The position numbers and the translations under genes were made by a program. A stretch of DNA of 64,000 nucleotides from JBFWRK01 sp050248955. Lineage in GTDB: Bacteria; Actinomycetota; Acidimicrobiia; Acidimicrobiales; Ilumatobacteraceae. The notes under the pieces were generated by a model. It had not been told where the DNA came from, did not search any database, and saw nothing but the letters and a program-made list of their open reading frames with translations. Location of the stretch: positions 186,001 through 250,000 of the forward strand of contig JBFWRK010000005.1 of the NCBI GenBank assembly GCA_050248955.1. The letters run 5' to 3'. This document shows positions 51,440 to 59,666 of the stretch, in pieces. Positions within the stretch are counted from its first letter, which is position 1. Each line of letters begins with the position of its first letter.

Positions 51440-53854
51440 TCAATCGCCCGAGTTCTTCGGCAGTGACGAGATCTGACTCGTGAGCCAGTTCCCCTGGCTC
51501 TCGAGCGACGAGAGCATCGTCTGGACGGCTGTCCACTGGCGCCGGTAGTTCGCCTCGAGCTTGACCATCCGCTCCTCGAAGCGGGTCATCTGCTCGTTGA
51601 ACGCCTTCACCTTGCCGCTGTAGGTGTTCGAGGATGTGCTCAGCGCGCCGTCCGTCGCCGTCAGGTTCGTAGCGAGGTGGACGAGGCGAGCGGCGATGCC
51701 GGGCTGGTAGTCCACGGGCGTGAGCGTCCCCGAGACACCCTCGTCGATGTCGACCGCCAGCCCCCTGGCCGGCGATGTCCCGAGGTTGAGCAGGCTCAGC
51801 CGCTGTCCGGAGCCGATCGCGACCTCACCGTTGATGGTGCCGGCGACATCGGTGCCGGTGTTCCCCAGCCACGAGCCGGCGCCGTTCACGTCGAGGTTCG
51901 TCTCGAACGAGCCGATAGCTCCGAACGTGACGGCCGTGAGGCGCACACCGCCCCCGCTCACCTCCGCAGTGACCCCCAGCCCGGCGGCGGCGAGCGCGCT
52001 GTTCAGCCCGGTCGCGATGTCTGTCTCGGTCGACCCCGCGGTCGCGTCGTAGGTGACCGTCGTCGCGCCGATGCGCACGCCGATGACCTGCCCGAGCGGC
52101 GAGCCGCCGACGAGCACGTCGCCGGTGGTGGCGCGGGTTGCCGCTGTGGTCACTTCGATGGCGTAGGTGCCGGCCCGTGTCTCATCGGTCGCGCCGGCCC
52201 AGTTGACGCCGCCGGTGCTGCTGCCATGGCGGTTGAACAACCGCTCGGTGCCCTCTGGATCGGTGGCGAGCGCCGTGATGAACACGGCACGATCGAACTT
52301 GAGCGTGCCGTCGCGCTGCGTCGTGATCCCCATCGTGGCGGCGAGAGTCTGCGACGAGCCGCCGACGACTGCCGTCACGGCTGCCCGGACGTCCTCCGCG
52401 AGCCGGCGGACGGCGGCGTCGCCGGCCAGCGGGGCGACGGTCTTCGTCGCCGCGTTGTACTTCGTCTGGATCCCGACCTGCGAGATGACGCTGTTCGCCT
52501 GGGCGACGAGCTTCTCGATCGCGTCTGCCGTCGCTCCGTCATCGCGGTTGACGCTCACGGTGATCGGCGTCGCCGAGACGGCGGCGGCATTGAGCGTGAC
52601 CCCTTGGAGCACGTCGGTGAAGCTGTTGCCGGACGCCGTGACCGAGTAGGCGCCCGGGCCGGTGCCGATCGTGATCTTCGCGTCCTGTGCGGCCGCGGTC
52701 TCGACGAGCCCACCGGCTGCGGCGAACAGCGACGCGTCGAGCGACAGCGCGTTGGCCGTGCCGGTGCGGGTCGAGTTCACCTGGAGCAGCCAGTTGCCGT
52801 CGGACACCTTGACCGCGGAGGCGGAGACGCCGACGTTCGTCGAGTTGATCGCGCTCGCGACCGCAGCCAGGCTCCGGTCGCCCGTCGAGACGACGGCGAC
52901 CTTGCTGTCGCCCATGCGCAGTCCTCCGCCGAGCGTGAGGTTCAGGTCCCCGCTCCCAGTGGCGACGGCGACGACCTCACCAGGTCGCGCCGACGTGACC
53001 GTGACCGGTGGGTTCGTGCCGATCTTCACGGTGCCGTCGATGCCCACCGAGGCGGGGAACGTCACGGACAGGCCGAGCGCGGCGATCGTCGCTGCGCCCG
53101 TGAGCGCCGGCCCGCCCGTGACCCTGAGCGAGGCGGCCGATCCCTCGTGCGTCGTGGTGATCTGGAGCCGGTTGCTGCCGTCGACGGTGACCGTCGCGCC
53201 ACCGCCCTGGGCGTCGATGCCTGTCTGGACCGCCGCTGCGAGCCCGGACCTGTCGTACGTGCCCTGAGCGATCGTGATCGTGCGAGCGACACCGTCGATC
53301 TCGATCTCGAACGCGCTCGAGCCGGCGTCGATCACGGTCGAGGCGGTGAGCGCGGTGGACCCCGCGACGGTCGCTCCGGCGGTGGCCTGCGACACGGTGA
53401 CCGTGTAAGTCGCCGGTGTCACGCCGCCGCCGACGCCGATCGAGGAGATGCCGAGCCCCTTCGACGTGGTGGACACCGCGAGTGAGGAGGCGGTGGTCAC
53501 GGCGGTCGCGCTCGATGCGACCGTCGAGGCGGTTCGGAGCCCGTGGTTCTGCGCCAGCCGGTCGACGGTGAACGAGACCGCGCCCGCTCGCGCGGTGCTG
53601 GCGAGCGAGACGGAGACGGCCGACGGGTTCGACACGGTGGCGGCGAGCTTGCCGACGCCCCCGGTGACGATGGCGGCCGCTTGGGCCTTGAGCGTGTCGA
53701 GCGCCGACTTCAGGCGCCCGACGGCGTCGGACTGCAGTTGCGCCGTCTGCTGCCGGCGCTGGATCGCCGTGAGCGGCGTGCGCTCTGCCTGCATGAGGCC
53801 GCTGACGATCGACGCAACGTCGATGCCGCCGGCGGTGAACGATATGGATGACAT
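51440..53854 (-). CDS. fliD: Flagellar filament cap protein FliD (HAP2)
   Basis: An 804-residue FliD, much longer than the common 450-500. The N-terminal signature is SFTAGGIDVASIVSGLMQAERTPL. The C-terminal region is ALSTSSNTYSGKVKAFNEQMTRFEERMVKLEANYRRQWTAV then MLSSLESQGNWLTSQI. The extra length lies in Thr/Gly/Ala-rich beta domains, which may be exposed at the filament tip. It is the first gene of the large run, separated from fliC by a terminator. Confidence 0.92.
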   Translation of the reverse strand: MSSISFTAGGIDVASIVSGLMQAERTPLTAIQRRQQTAQLQSDAVGRLKSALDTLKAQAAAIVTGGVGKLAATVSNPSAVSVSLASTARAGAVSFTVDRLAQNHGLRTASTVASSATAVTTASSLAVSTTSKGLGISSIGVGGGVTPATYTVTVSQATAGATVAGSTALTASTVIDAGSSAFEIEIDGVARTITIAQGTYDRSGLAAAVQTGIDAQGGGATVTVDGSNRLQITTTHEGSAASLRVTGGPALTGAATIAALGLSVTFPASVGIDGTVKIGTNPPVTVTSARPGEVVAVATGSGDLNLTLGGGLRMGDSKVAVVSTGDRSLAAVASAINSTNVGVSASAVKVSDGNWLLQVNSTRTGTANALSLDASLFAAAGGLVETAAAQDAKITIGTGPGAYSVTASGNSFTDVLQGVTLNAAAVSATPITVSVNRDDGATADAIEKLVAQANSVISQVGIQTKYNAATKTVAPLAGDAAVRRLAEDVRAAVTAVVGGSSQTLAATMGITTQRDGTLKFDRAVFITALATDPEGTERLFNRHGSSTGGVNWAGATDETRAGTYAIEVTTAATRATTGDVLVGGSPLGQVIGVRIGATTVTYDATAGSTETDIATGLNSALAAAGLGVTAEVSGGGVRLTAVTFGAIGSFETNLDVNGAGSWLGNTGTDVAGTINGEVAIGSGQRLSLLNLGTSPARGLAVDIDEGVSGTLTPVDYQPGIAARLVHLATNLTATDGALSTSSNTYSGKVKAFNEQMTRFEERMVKLEANYRRQWTAVQTMLSSLESQGNWLTSQISSLPKNSGD

Positions 53855-53918
53855 CTCGGGCTCCTCGGCGTCCGGTGGACTGCTCTCGCGATCTCGCGCG
53901 TAGATGGGAAACGGAGCA

Positions 53919-53943
53919 AGGGGCTCGGCGACGCCGAGCCCCT
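53919..53943 (-). terminator. Terminator between fliC and fliD
   Basis: An 11-bp perfect stem, aggggctcggc with gccgagcccct, closes a three-base loop. It lies 23 bases after the fliC stop. On the minus strand it is followed by TGCTCCGTTTCCC. It fits an end to the abundant flagellin message. Confidence 0.75.
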
Positions 53944-53966
53944 CGAACCGTCAACTGGACAATCGA

Positions 53967-55148
53967 TCAGCGCAGGAGCGAGAGGATCGACTGCGGAACC
54001 TGGTTGGCCTGCGAGAGCATCGCAGTGCCGGCCTGCAGCAGCACGTTGTTCTTCGTGAAGCTGACCATCTCCTGCGCCATGTCGGTGTCCCGGATCCGGG
54101 ACTCCGAAGCGGCGAGGTTCTCGGTGGTCACCTGCAGGTTGTTGATCATCGACTCGAAGCGGTTCTGGAGAGCACCCAGGCCACCTCGGGTCGCCGACAC
54201 CGTCGAGATCGCGGTGTCGAGCGCGGTGATCGCCGCCGCAGCGCCGGCATCCGTCGTCACGTTGAGGCCGCCGACGCCGAGCGCCGTGGCATCCGTGTCG
54301 GAGATGCTGAGGGACACCGTCTCGCTGGCGTTGGCACCGATCTGGAAGGTGCCGCCCGCGCCGGAGGCCGCCGACACCGCACCCGTGAGGCCCATCTCGG
54401 CCAGCGGGGTCCCAGTGCCGTCTGCGAGCACGAACGTCTGCGCAGCCGTGAGGCCGGACACCTCGATCGTCAGGGCGGAGCCTGCTCCGACCGTCTGCGA
54501 GGAGACCTTGACCTTGCCGGCGAACGCGTTGCCCGATGCCGAGAGCGCAGCATTGATCGATCCCTCGATCGAGGCCGCGGCCGCGGAGCCGGTGACACCG
54601 GCCATCGCCGACAGATCGACCGTCACAGCGCCCGTGCCGTTGATGTTGATGGTGAAGTCGTCACCGGCGGCGTGCGTGTAGGCGTTGTCGACATCGAAGC
54701 CGGTGACCTTCGCGGGGCTCACGCCGTAGCTGCCGTCGAGCAGGTTGACGCCGCCGAAGCGGCTGCTGTTCGAGACACGGGTGATCTCGGTCGCGAGGGC
54801 CGAGATCTCCGTCTGGGCCGCCGTGCGGGCCGCTCCGTCGTTGGCACCAGTGTTGGCTGCCTGGACGGACAGGTCACGCATGCGGGTCAGCATGGTGTGG
54901 ACCTCGTTGAGGGCGCCTTCAGCCGTCTGCACGACCGAGATGCCGTCCTGAGCGTTGCGGGTTGCCTGCCGAAGACCGCTCACCTGGGCGCGGAGGCCCT
55001 GGCTCACGACGAGGCCGGCAGCGTCGTCCGCCGCACGGTTGATGCGGAAACCCGAGGAGAGCTTCTCGAGGCTCTTCCCGAGCATGACGTTGGTGTTGGA
55101 CAAGTTACGTGAAGCGTTGTTCGCCATCACGTTCTGGTTGATGCGCAT
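53967..55148 (-). CDS. fliC: Flagellin
   Basis: A 393-residue flagellin. The N-terminal D0/D1 (about 1-140) has MRINQNVMANNASRNLSNTN then GKSLEKLSSGFRINRAADDAAGL. The C-terminal D1/D0 (about 300-393) has LGALQNRFESMINNLQVTTENLAASESRIRDTD and ends SQANQVPQSILSLLR. The middle is a modest variable domain. It is the only flagellin in the window. GGAGGT lies nine bases before ATG 55148, and a hairpin with GGA in its loop lies further up, pointing to CsrA control. Confidence 0.95.
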   Translation of the reverse strand: MRINQNVMANNASRNLSNTNVMLGKSLEKLSSGFRINRAADDAAGLVVSQGLRAQVSGLRQATRNAQDGISVVQTAEGALNEVHTMLTRMRDLSVQAANTGANDGAARTAAQTEISALATEITRVSNSSRFGGVNLLDGSYGVSPAKVTGFDVDNAYTHAAGDDFTININGTGAVTVDLSAMAGVTGSAAAASIEGSINAALSASGNAFAGKVKVSSQTVGAGSALTIEVSGLTAAQTFVLADGTGTPLAEMGLTGAVSAASGAGGTFQIGANASETVSLSISDTDATALGVGGLNVTTDAGAAAAITALDTAISTVSATRGGLGALQNRFESMINNLQVTTENLAASESRIRDTDMAQEMVSFTKNNVLLQAGTAMLSQANQVPQSILSLLR

Positions 55149-55157
55149 TGTTCCCTA

Positions 55158-55199
55158 ACCTCCGTGTTGGGTGTGATCGGGACCCGTTCCGTGGGTCCC
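55158..55199 (-). promoter_or_regulatory. Candidate CsrA-binding leader of fliC
   Basis: On the minus strand a hairpin, GGGACCC-ACGGAAC-GGGTCCC (55199 down to 55179), has a perfect 7-bp stem and GGA in the loop. About 27 bases downstream, a second GGA is part of the ribosome site GGAGGT (55163-55158). One site in a hairpin loop and one over the Shine-Dalgarno is the arrangement CsrA uses to block translation. fliW-csrA is in this window. Confidence 0.6.
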
Positions 55200-55380
55200 T
55201 GCCTTGCGGCACGAGTGACGGTGCAGCGGTGGCCCGGATCCGGCACGGAGGTTCGGCCCGAATCCCCCGTCCATCCCCCGCGCCGCCCACCCATCCCCAC
55301 GCCTCGCCGGTGGCAGTCGGTGGTCCGCCGGTGGCCCGCCGGCGGCACCTGACTCCCTGTCCCTGTTGCCTCCTGGCGTC

Positions 55381-55652
55381 CCACCGACTCGGGCAGGGTT
55401 TCCGATCGCCGGCGGTCGCGGATGCTGACCCGGTCCGCTGCCGCCGCGTCGTCCGCCGGACGACGCCGCAATCCGCCGGACGACGCCGCAATCCGCCGGA
55501 CGACGCCGCAATCCGCCGGACGACGCCGCAATCCGCCGGACGACGCCGCAATCCGCCGGACGACGCCGCAATCCGCCGCCGGCCATCCCGCATCCGCCCA
55601 CCCGACTCGGGCAGGGTTCCCGATCGCCGACGCTCGCGGATGCTGACTCGGT
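55381..55652. repeat. 20-bp tandem repeats flanked by 54-bp direct repeats
   Basis: The unit atccgccggacgacgccgca occurs six times at 55451-55570 (first copy begins with g), followed by a 10-base partial. On both sides lies a near-identical direct repeat, 55381-55434 and 55598-55652, with four differences and one indel (core gactcgggcagggtt and gcggatgctga). The region between fliC and the peptidase (55149-55665) holds no gene I can support. There are no unique spacers, so it is not a CRISPR array. Confidence 0.9.
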
Positions 55653-55665
55653 GCGGGATTCGGCG

Positions 55666-56364
55666 TCAGACCTGGGAGGGCCGGTACTCCCAGTGCCAGG
55701 GCTCGCGGGGCACCGCCTCGACGAAGCCGAAGCGGGGACCGTTCAGCCGCAGCCACTCGAGCGTGCGGGAGTCGGTGACATCGGCGTCGACGGCCATCCC
55801 CCAACCGTGGTTCGAGGTTCCGGGCACCGCTGCCAACCCGCCGTCGGCGTAGAGGCCCTTGCGATGCGCCAGGTCGACCTGTTGGTCGTATGTGCGGTAC
55901 GAGTCGGTGATCTTCAGGTCGATGCCGTCGGCGGCGGCCGCGGCGACGGCGCCCCGCCATGCATCTGCGGCGGGCTTCCACAGCCGGTGGCCGCCCTGTC
56001 CGATCGGGACGAGGGCGTCGGTCGGGATCCGGCCGTTGCCGTGGACGGCCATCTCGATCGGCACGTCGATCGAGCCGTACCCGCCCGCGCTCGCACCGGA
56101 CGTGCCGCTGATCCCGCGCCCGGCGACGCCTCCGACCGTGTTGCGCACGCCGACCGCGCCCGTGGGCGCGAAGCTCGGCTGCACCGCGGCGACCGCCTTC
56201 AGGTATGCCTCGCCGAACGGGTCGAAGCCCGCCGGCGTGCCGTTCACCACGGGCGGCCCGGCCACGAACGGATCGGCCAACGGGGTCGCGCCGGGAACGT
56301 CGAAGCGCGATTGGATCGCAGCCATCCGCGCCTGCGCGCTCGTCACTCCACCGATCGGACCCAT
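55666..56364 (-). CDS. VanY-type D-Ala-D-Ala carboxypeptidase
   Basis: A 232-residue zinc peptidase of the M15 family. The catalytic part (about 110-232) has DSYRTYDQQVDLAHRKGL, the HxxxxxxD zinc motif in TSNHGWGMAVDAD, and EPWHWEY. There is no signal peptide. The N-terminal stretch SAQARMAAIQSRFDVPGATP resembles the start of the flagellar transglycosylase at 43904 (SAVLARIGAIESRFSIATP). A flagellum-linked wall enzyme exported by the same route is therefore plausible, though inferred. It lies upstream of fliC on the same strand. Confidence 0.82.
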   Translation of the reverse strand: MGPIGGVTSAQARMAAIQSRFDVPGATPLADPFVAGPPVVNGTPAGFDPFGEAYLKAVAAVQPSFAPTGAVGVRNTVGGVAGRGISGTSGASAGGYGSIDVPIEMAVHGNGRIPTDALVPIGQGGHRLWKPAADAWRGAVAAAAADGIDLKITDSYRTYDQQVDLAHRKGLYADGGLAAVPGTSNHGWGMAVDADVTDSRTLEWLRLNGPRFGFVEAVPREPWHWEYRPSQV

Positions 56365-56429
56365 GTCGCCCCGACCGTCCGCCGTCCCCGTCGGTCGTCA
56401 AGTCAGTGCACAGCTCTAAGGTGCGCTCG

Positions 56430-56981
56430 ATGGCCGAGTCCGTTCCTGGTCGCCCGCGGCGCTCGGTGCGCCCGGGTTCGCTCGACCCGCTTGCCGGGCT
56501 CGGCGGGGACGGCGGGGACGGCGACCTCGACCCTGCGGTCGTACGCGAGATCGTGGGGATCTGTGGACGGACCGATCGCGCCCGCGCGCTGCCGCTCGTA
56601 CTCGCTCTGGTGCGCAGCCTCGACGGTGCGGAGCTCGACGCGGTCGCGGTCGACCTCGGGCGTCGTGCGCGCCGGCTCGTGGTCGCGGTGTGGGCCGCGG
56701 GCGGCGAGGCCGTGTTCCTCGACGGCGCCGCTCGACTCGTGCCAGGCCTGCCGGCGGCGCTCGGTCCCGAGATCGGCAGGCTCCTGCGCCGCCGCAAGGA
56801 GCAGCGCGACGACGCGTGGCATGCCGCAGCGGTCGCTGCCGGGGCGACGACCGAGGATCTCGCGCTTGCGCTCGGCGCCCTCGTCGAGTCACTGGTGGAC
56901 GATCTCGCCCTCGCCCTCGCGGTCGAGCGGGACGTGGTCGGGGTCGCCCTGTGGGGAGGCGCGACCGGCCGGTCGGGCTGA
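56430..56981 (+). CDS. Unknown helical protein (183 aa)
   Basis: Not recognised. Starts at ATG 56430, or GTG 56421 just upstream in frame. A Pro/Arg/Gly N-tail is followed by an Ala/Leu/Val-rich helical body (about 40-175) with no membrane segment and an Arg-rich patch GRLLRRRKEQRDDAW. It is divergent from the peptidase and 86 bases before the second CheX-like gene, so may share its transcript. Confidence 0.55.
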   Translation: MAESVPGRPRRSVRPGSLDPLAGLGGDGGDGDLDPAVVREIVGICGRTDRARALPLVLALVRSLDGAELDAVAVDLGRRARRLVVAVWAAGGEAVFLDGAARLVPGLPAALGPEIGRLLRRRKEQRDDAWHAAAVAAGATTEDLALALGALVESLVDDLALALAVERDVVGVALWGGATGRSG

Positions 56982-57067
56982 ACCGAGGCCGGCTTCCCGA
57001 CTTGCTGGACCTGGCGGCACTAGACCGGACCATCCTCCAGAACCACAGTCGCGACAGGGAGATTCGG

Positions 57068-57532
57068 ATGCCGACCGAACAGATGGAAGGCCATGCGGAC
57101 GCAGCGGTCGTCACGGAGATCGTGGCGGTCGCCTGGGAGACCTTCGTCGGGCAGCCGCTGCTCGTCGAGGTACCACCACCGCTGTTGGGTGAGCCGCTGT
57201 GTGCCTCCATCGCCATCGGCGGACCGTGGAACGCCACGCTCATCCTCTCCTGCAGCCGAACAGCGGCTGTGAACGGTGCGTCGCTCCTCCTCGGCCTGTC
57301 GCCCGACGAGCTCGACGACCATGACGTCCTCGACATCCTCGGCGAGTTCGCGAACATCGTCGGCGGCAACCTCAAGGGCGTCGTGAGCGCCTCCGGCGAC
57401 GGGGACTGGACGCTGTCGCTGCCGGTCGTCTCGTGCGGCGTGCAGACCGTCCCGGGCAGCGTGTGCGCGCTGCTCATCGGGTTCACGTGCGAGGGCGAGC
57501 CGCTCTCGTGCGAGGTGCGCGAACACGCCTGA
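57068..57532 (+). CDS. CheX-like CheY-P phosphatase domain protein (second)
   Basis: A 154-residue protein of the CheX/CheC fold. The ExxN motif is clear in DILGEFANIVGGNLKG. Preceding LSPDELDDHDVLD and following GDGDWTLSLPVVSCG fit the family. ATG 57068 has AGGGAG six bases upstream. With the protein at 4410 this gives two candidate CheY-P phosphatases and two CheY proteins in the window. Confidence 0.8.
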   Translation: MPTEQMEGHADAAVVTEIVAVAWETFVGQPLLVEVPPPLLGEPLCASIAIGGPWNATLILSCSRTAAVNGASLLLGLSPDELDDHDVLDILGEFANIVGGNLKGVVSASGDGDWTLSLPVVSCGVQTVPGSVCALLIGFTCEGEPLSCEVREHA

Positions 57533-57555
57533 TCGAGGGCTGATACACCTGCGGC

Positions 57556-58230
57556 ATGGATCGAGCCGTGCTCGTAGGCGTCGACCGGATGATCGGCCGC
57601 CGCACGACCTCGTCCCGCCGGCTCGTGATCGTCACCTTCATCGGGGTCGCGGCCGGCGTGCTCGCTGCCGTCGCGCGTGCACCGTGGCACCTCACCTTGC
57701 TCGTCGCTTGGGACACCAGCGCGGGGTGCTTCCTGTTGCTCGTCTGGATCGTCATCGCCCGTTGTGACGAGCACGAGACCGCCGAGCTGTCCACGAGGGA
57801 GGATCCGGGCCGGCACACGACGGGCGCGGTGCTCGTCCTCGCCGCGACTGCGAGCCTCGGGGGTGTCGTGTTCGGCTTGCACGCTGCGAACCGCGCGGAC
57901 GGAGCGATGCGGGTCGGGCAGACCGCGGCGGTGATGGTCGCGGTCCTGTCCTCGTGGGCCGTCGTGCACACGGTGTTCCTGCTCCGCTACGCCCACCTGT
58001 ACTACCGCGACCCACCTGGCGGCATCCGCTTCGAGGGTGACGACGAGCCGGACTTCCTCGATTTCGCCTACGTCGCGTTCACGCTCGGCATGACGTTCCA
58101 GATCTCGGACACGGACGTGACGTCCCGCGGGATCCGCCGCAGCGTCCTGCTGCACTGCCTGCTCGCGTATCTCTTCGGCACCGTGATCATCGCCACGACG
58201 ATCAACGTCGTGGCGGCCTCGGTGTCCTGA
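57556..58230 (+). CDS. DUF1345 integral membrane protein
   Basis: A 224-residue membrane protein with about six hydrophobic segments. DUF1345 signatures are VAWDTSAGCFLLLVW, the central LRYAHLYYRDPPGGIRFEGD and DFLDFAYVAFTLGMTFQISDTDV. Function of the family is unknown. A strong bidirectional terminator follows. It begins 23 bases after the CheX-like gene. Confidence 0.88.
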   Translation: MDRAVLVGVDRMIGRRTTSSRRLVIVTFIGVAAGVLAAVARAPWHLTLLVAWDTSAGCFLLLVWIVIARCDEHETAELSTREDPGRHTTGAVLVLAATASLGGVVFGLHAANRADGAMRVGQTAAVMVAVLSSWAVVHTVFLLRYAHLYYRDPPGGIRFEGDDEPDFLDFAYVAFTLGMTFQISDTDVTSRGIRRSVLLHCLLAYLFGTVIIATTINVVAASVS

Positions 58231-58237
58231 AAACGGC

Positions 58238-58271
58238 GAGCGGGTGGCGGCCCGGAGGCCGCCACCCGCTC
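58238..58271. terminator. Bidirectional terminator
   Basis: A 14-bp perfect stem, gagcgggtggcggc with gccgccacccgctc, and a six-base loop lie between the convergent ends of the DUF1345 gene (58230) and the membrane protein gene (58290). AAAA precedes the stem on the plus strand, giving a T-run for the minus strand. Confidence 0.8.
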
Positions 58272-58289
58272 AGTGGGGAAGATGTTGCG

Positions 58290-58952
58290 TCAGACCGTGG
58301 CGTGATGGCGACGCATGTGGACGAACCCGAAGACCACGAGGATCAGCATGACGGCGGCGGCGGCGAAGGCGGCCATCGCGGCGATCCCGGCGATGCTCCC
58401 GATCTGCCACCAGGCGAAGGTCGACAGCAGCAGGCCACGGAGCGTCTCGCCCTTGAAGAGCGTGTTGCGCTGACCGGAGATCCCGTCAGCCTTGGCCTGC
58501 AGTGCGGCGACCTCTTCGGTGCTCTTGTTCGCGTCCTTGGCGGCGGTCACTTCGGCCTTGGCGGCGGACTCGACCTTGCCGAGGTCGGCGTAGGTCATGC
58601 CGTCGGCGATGCCGTCGAGGTGATGGTCGATGTAGCTGGCGTACGCCTTGGCGTCCTTGCCCGAGACCACCTGCTGCTCGGCATAGCCGAGGAGATCGGT
58701 CCGGCCCTCTTCCTCGAGCGACGCGGCGTCCGGGAAGAAGATGTGCTGCGCCTCGAGCTCTCGCTCGACGTAGTCGTCAGCGAAGTTGCTGCCCCATGTG
58801 AGGAGTCCACCGGCGATGGCGAGGACGACCGCGGCCACGACGCCGAGGGAGACGAGTACCTGGTCGATGCGGCGGCGGCTCACCGCCACGATCGGAACGT
58901 CGGTCGTTGCGGGCACCGCTGCGCTGGGCTCGGGCACTGTGAGGGTGGTCAT
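58290..58952 (-). CDS. Unknown membrane protein (220 aa)
   Basis: One N-terminal TM (about 34-52, VLVSLGVVAAVVLAIAGGLL), an outward region of about 120 residues with charged helices (YASYIDHHLDGIADGMTYADL), and a C-terminal TM pair (about 175-210, ending FGFVHMRRHHATV). ATG 58952 has AAGGAG nine bases upstream. The family is not one I can name; similar two-ended membrane proteins are common in actinobacteria. No operon partner. Confidence 0.7.
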   Translation of the reverse strand: MTTLTVPEPSAAVPATTDVPIVAVSRRRIDQVLVSLGVVAAVVLAIAGGLLTWGSNFADDYVERELEAQHIFFPDAASLEEEGRTDLLGYAEQQVVSGKDAKAYASYIDHHLDGIADGMTYADLGKVESAAKAEVTAAKDANKSTEEVAALQAKADGISGQRNTLFKGETLRGLLLSTFAWWQIGSIAGIAAMAAFAAAAVMLILVVFGFVHMRRHHATV

Positions 58953-59154
58953 GGGACGAACTCCTTCTAACTCGCGTTGATGTCGCCCATGCTGCGCTCG
59001 CAGTGGTGAGGGCAACACGGCCGATGGTCCCGACATATCGCTCCGCTTCCGTCGCGAAGTGGTCGCTAGGCAGGACCTTCGGCCCTATCCGCGCTGCGCC
59101 GGAGGGTGTCCGCGCGGCCGCGCCAAGTCGCACGCAGCGCGCGAGCATGTCCCC

Positions 59155-59517
59155 ATGGCGCACCTCTTCGTCTACGGCACGCTGCTTCCCGGTGAGGCGC
59201 GGTGGCCGTTCCTGGCACCGTTCGTCGCCAGCGAGGGTCGGCCGGACACGGCGAGAGGGGAGCTGTTCGACACCGGCCGCGGCTACCCCGCGGCGCGCTT
59301 CGGTGCCGACGACCGGATCGAGGGGGCGACGTTCGCGCTGGTCGACTCGACACTGTCCAGCGCGCTCCAAGAGCTCGACGAGGTCGAGGGCGCGGTGGCC
59401 GGGCTCTATCGCCGGACGACGATCACGACCGGCAGCGGGCTGATGGCGTTCGCGTACGAGTACGGCGGCGGGCTGACGCTGGCGAAGATCTCATCGGGAT
59501 CATGGGTCCAGCGCTGA
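59155..59517 (+). CDS. Gamma-glutamylcyclotransferase-like (AIG2) protein
   Basis: A 120-residue protein of the GGCT/AIG2 fold: HLFVYGTLLPGEARW with the conserved YGTL substrate loop, GELFDTGRGYPAA, and the acid Glu in LQELDEVEG. These enzymes cyclise gamma-glutamyl groups to 5-oxoproline or related products. The actual substrate is unknown. No clear ribosome site precedes ATG 59155. Confidence 0.85.
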   Translation: MAHLFVYGTLLPGEARWPFLAPFVASEGRPDTARGELFDTGRGYPAARFGADDRIEGATFALVDSTLSSALQELDEVEGAVAGLYRRTTITTGSGLMAFAYEYGGGLTLAKISSGSWVQR

Positions 59518-59666
59518 CCGCCTCCGGCCGCACTCGCTCAACCGTCTGCCGGGTGGAACCGTCGGAGCGTCCACCTGGCGGTCCCCTCGTCAGATCGAGA
59601 AGGGACCGCCGGGGACGGCGAAGGTACGACGCGAGCACGTACCTTCGAGGCTGTGTCTGACGGAGG

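Noticed and set aside
55200..55260. Sigma-28 type promoter upstream of fliC
   Set aside because: A CCCGATCA resembling GCCGATAA overlaps the leader hairpin, but no TAAA-like -35 stands at the expected distance.
55451..55578. CRISPR array
   Set aside because: The 20-bp units are head to tail with no spacers between them, and no cas genes are present.
55105..56797. Repeat-rich minus-strand frames of 148-556 codons over the tandem repeat
   Set aside because: All frames are open because the repeat lacks stops; the encoded Arg/Ala/Gly repeats have no start site or family and run into clear genes.
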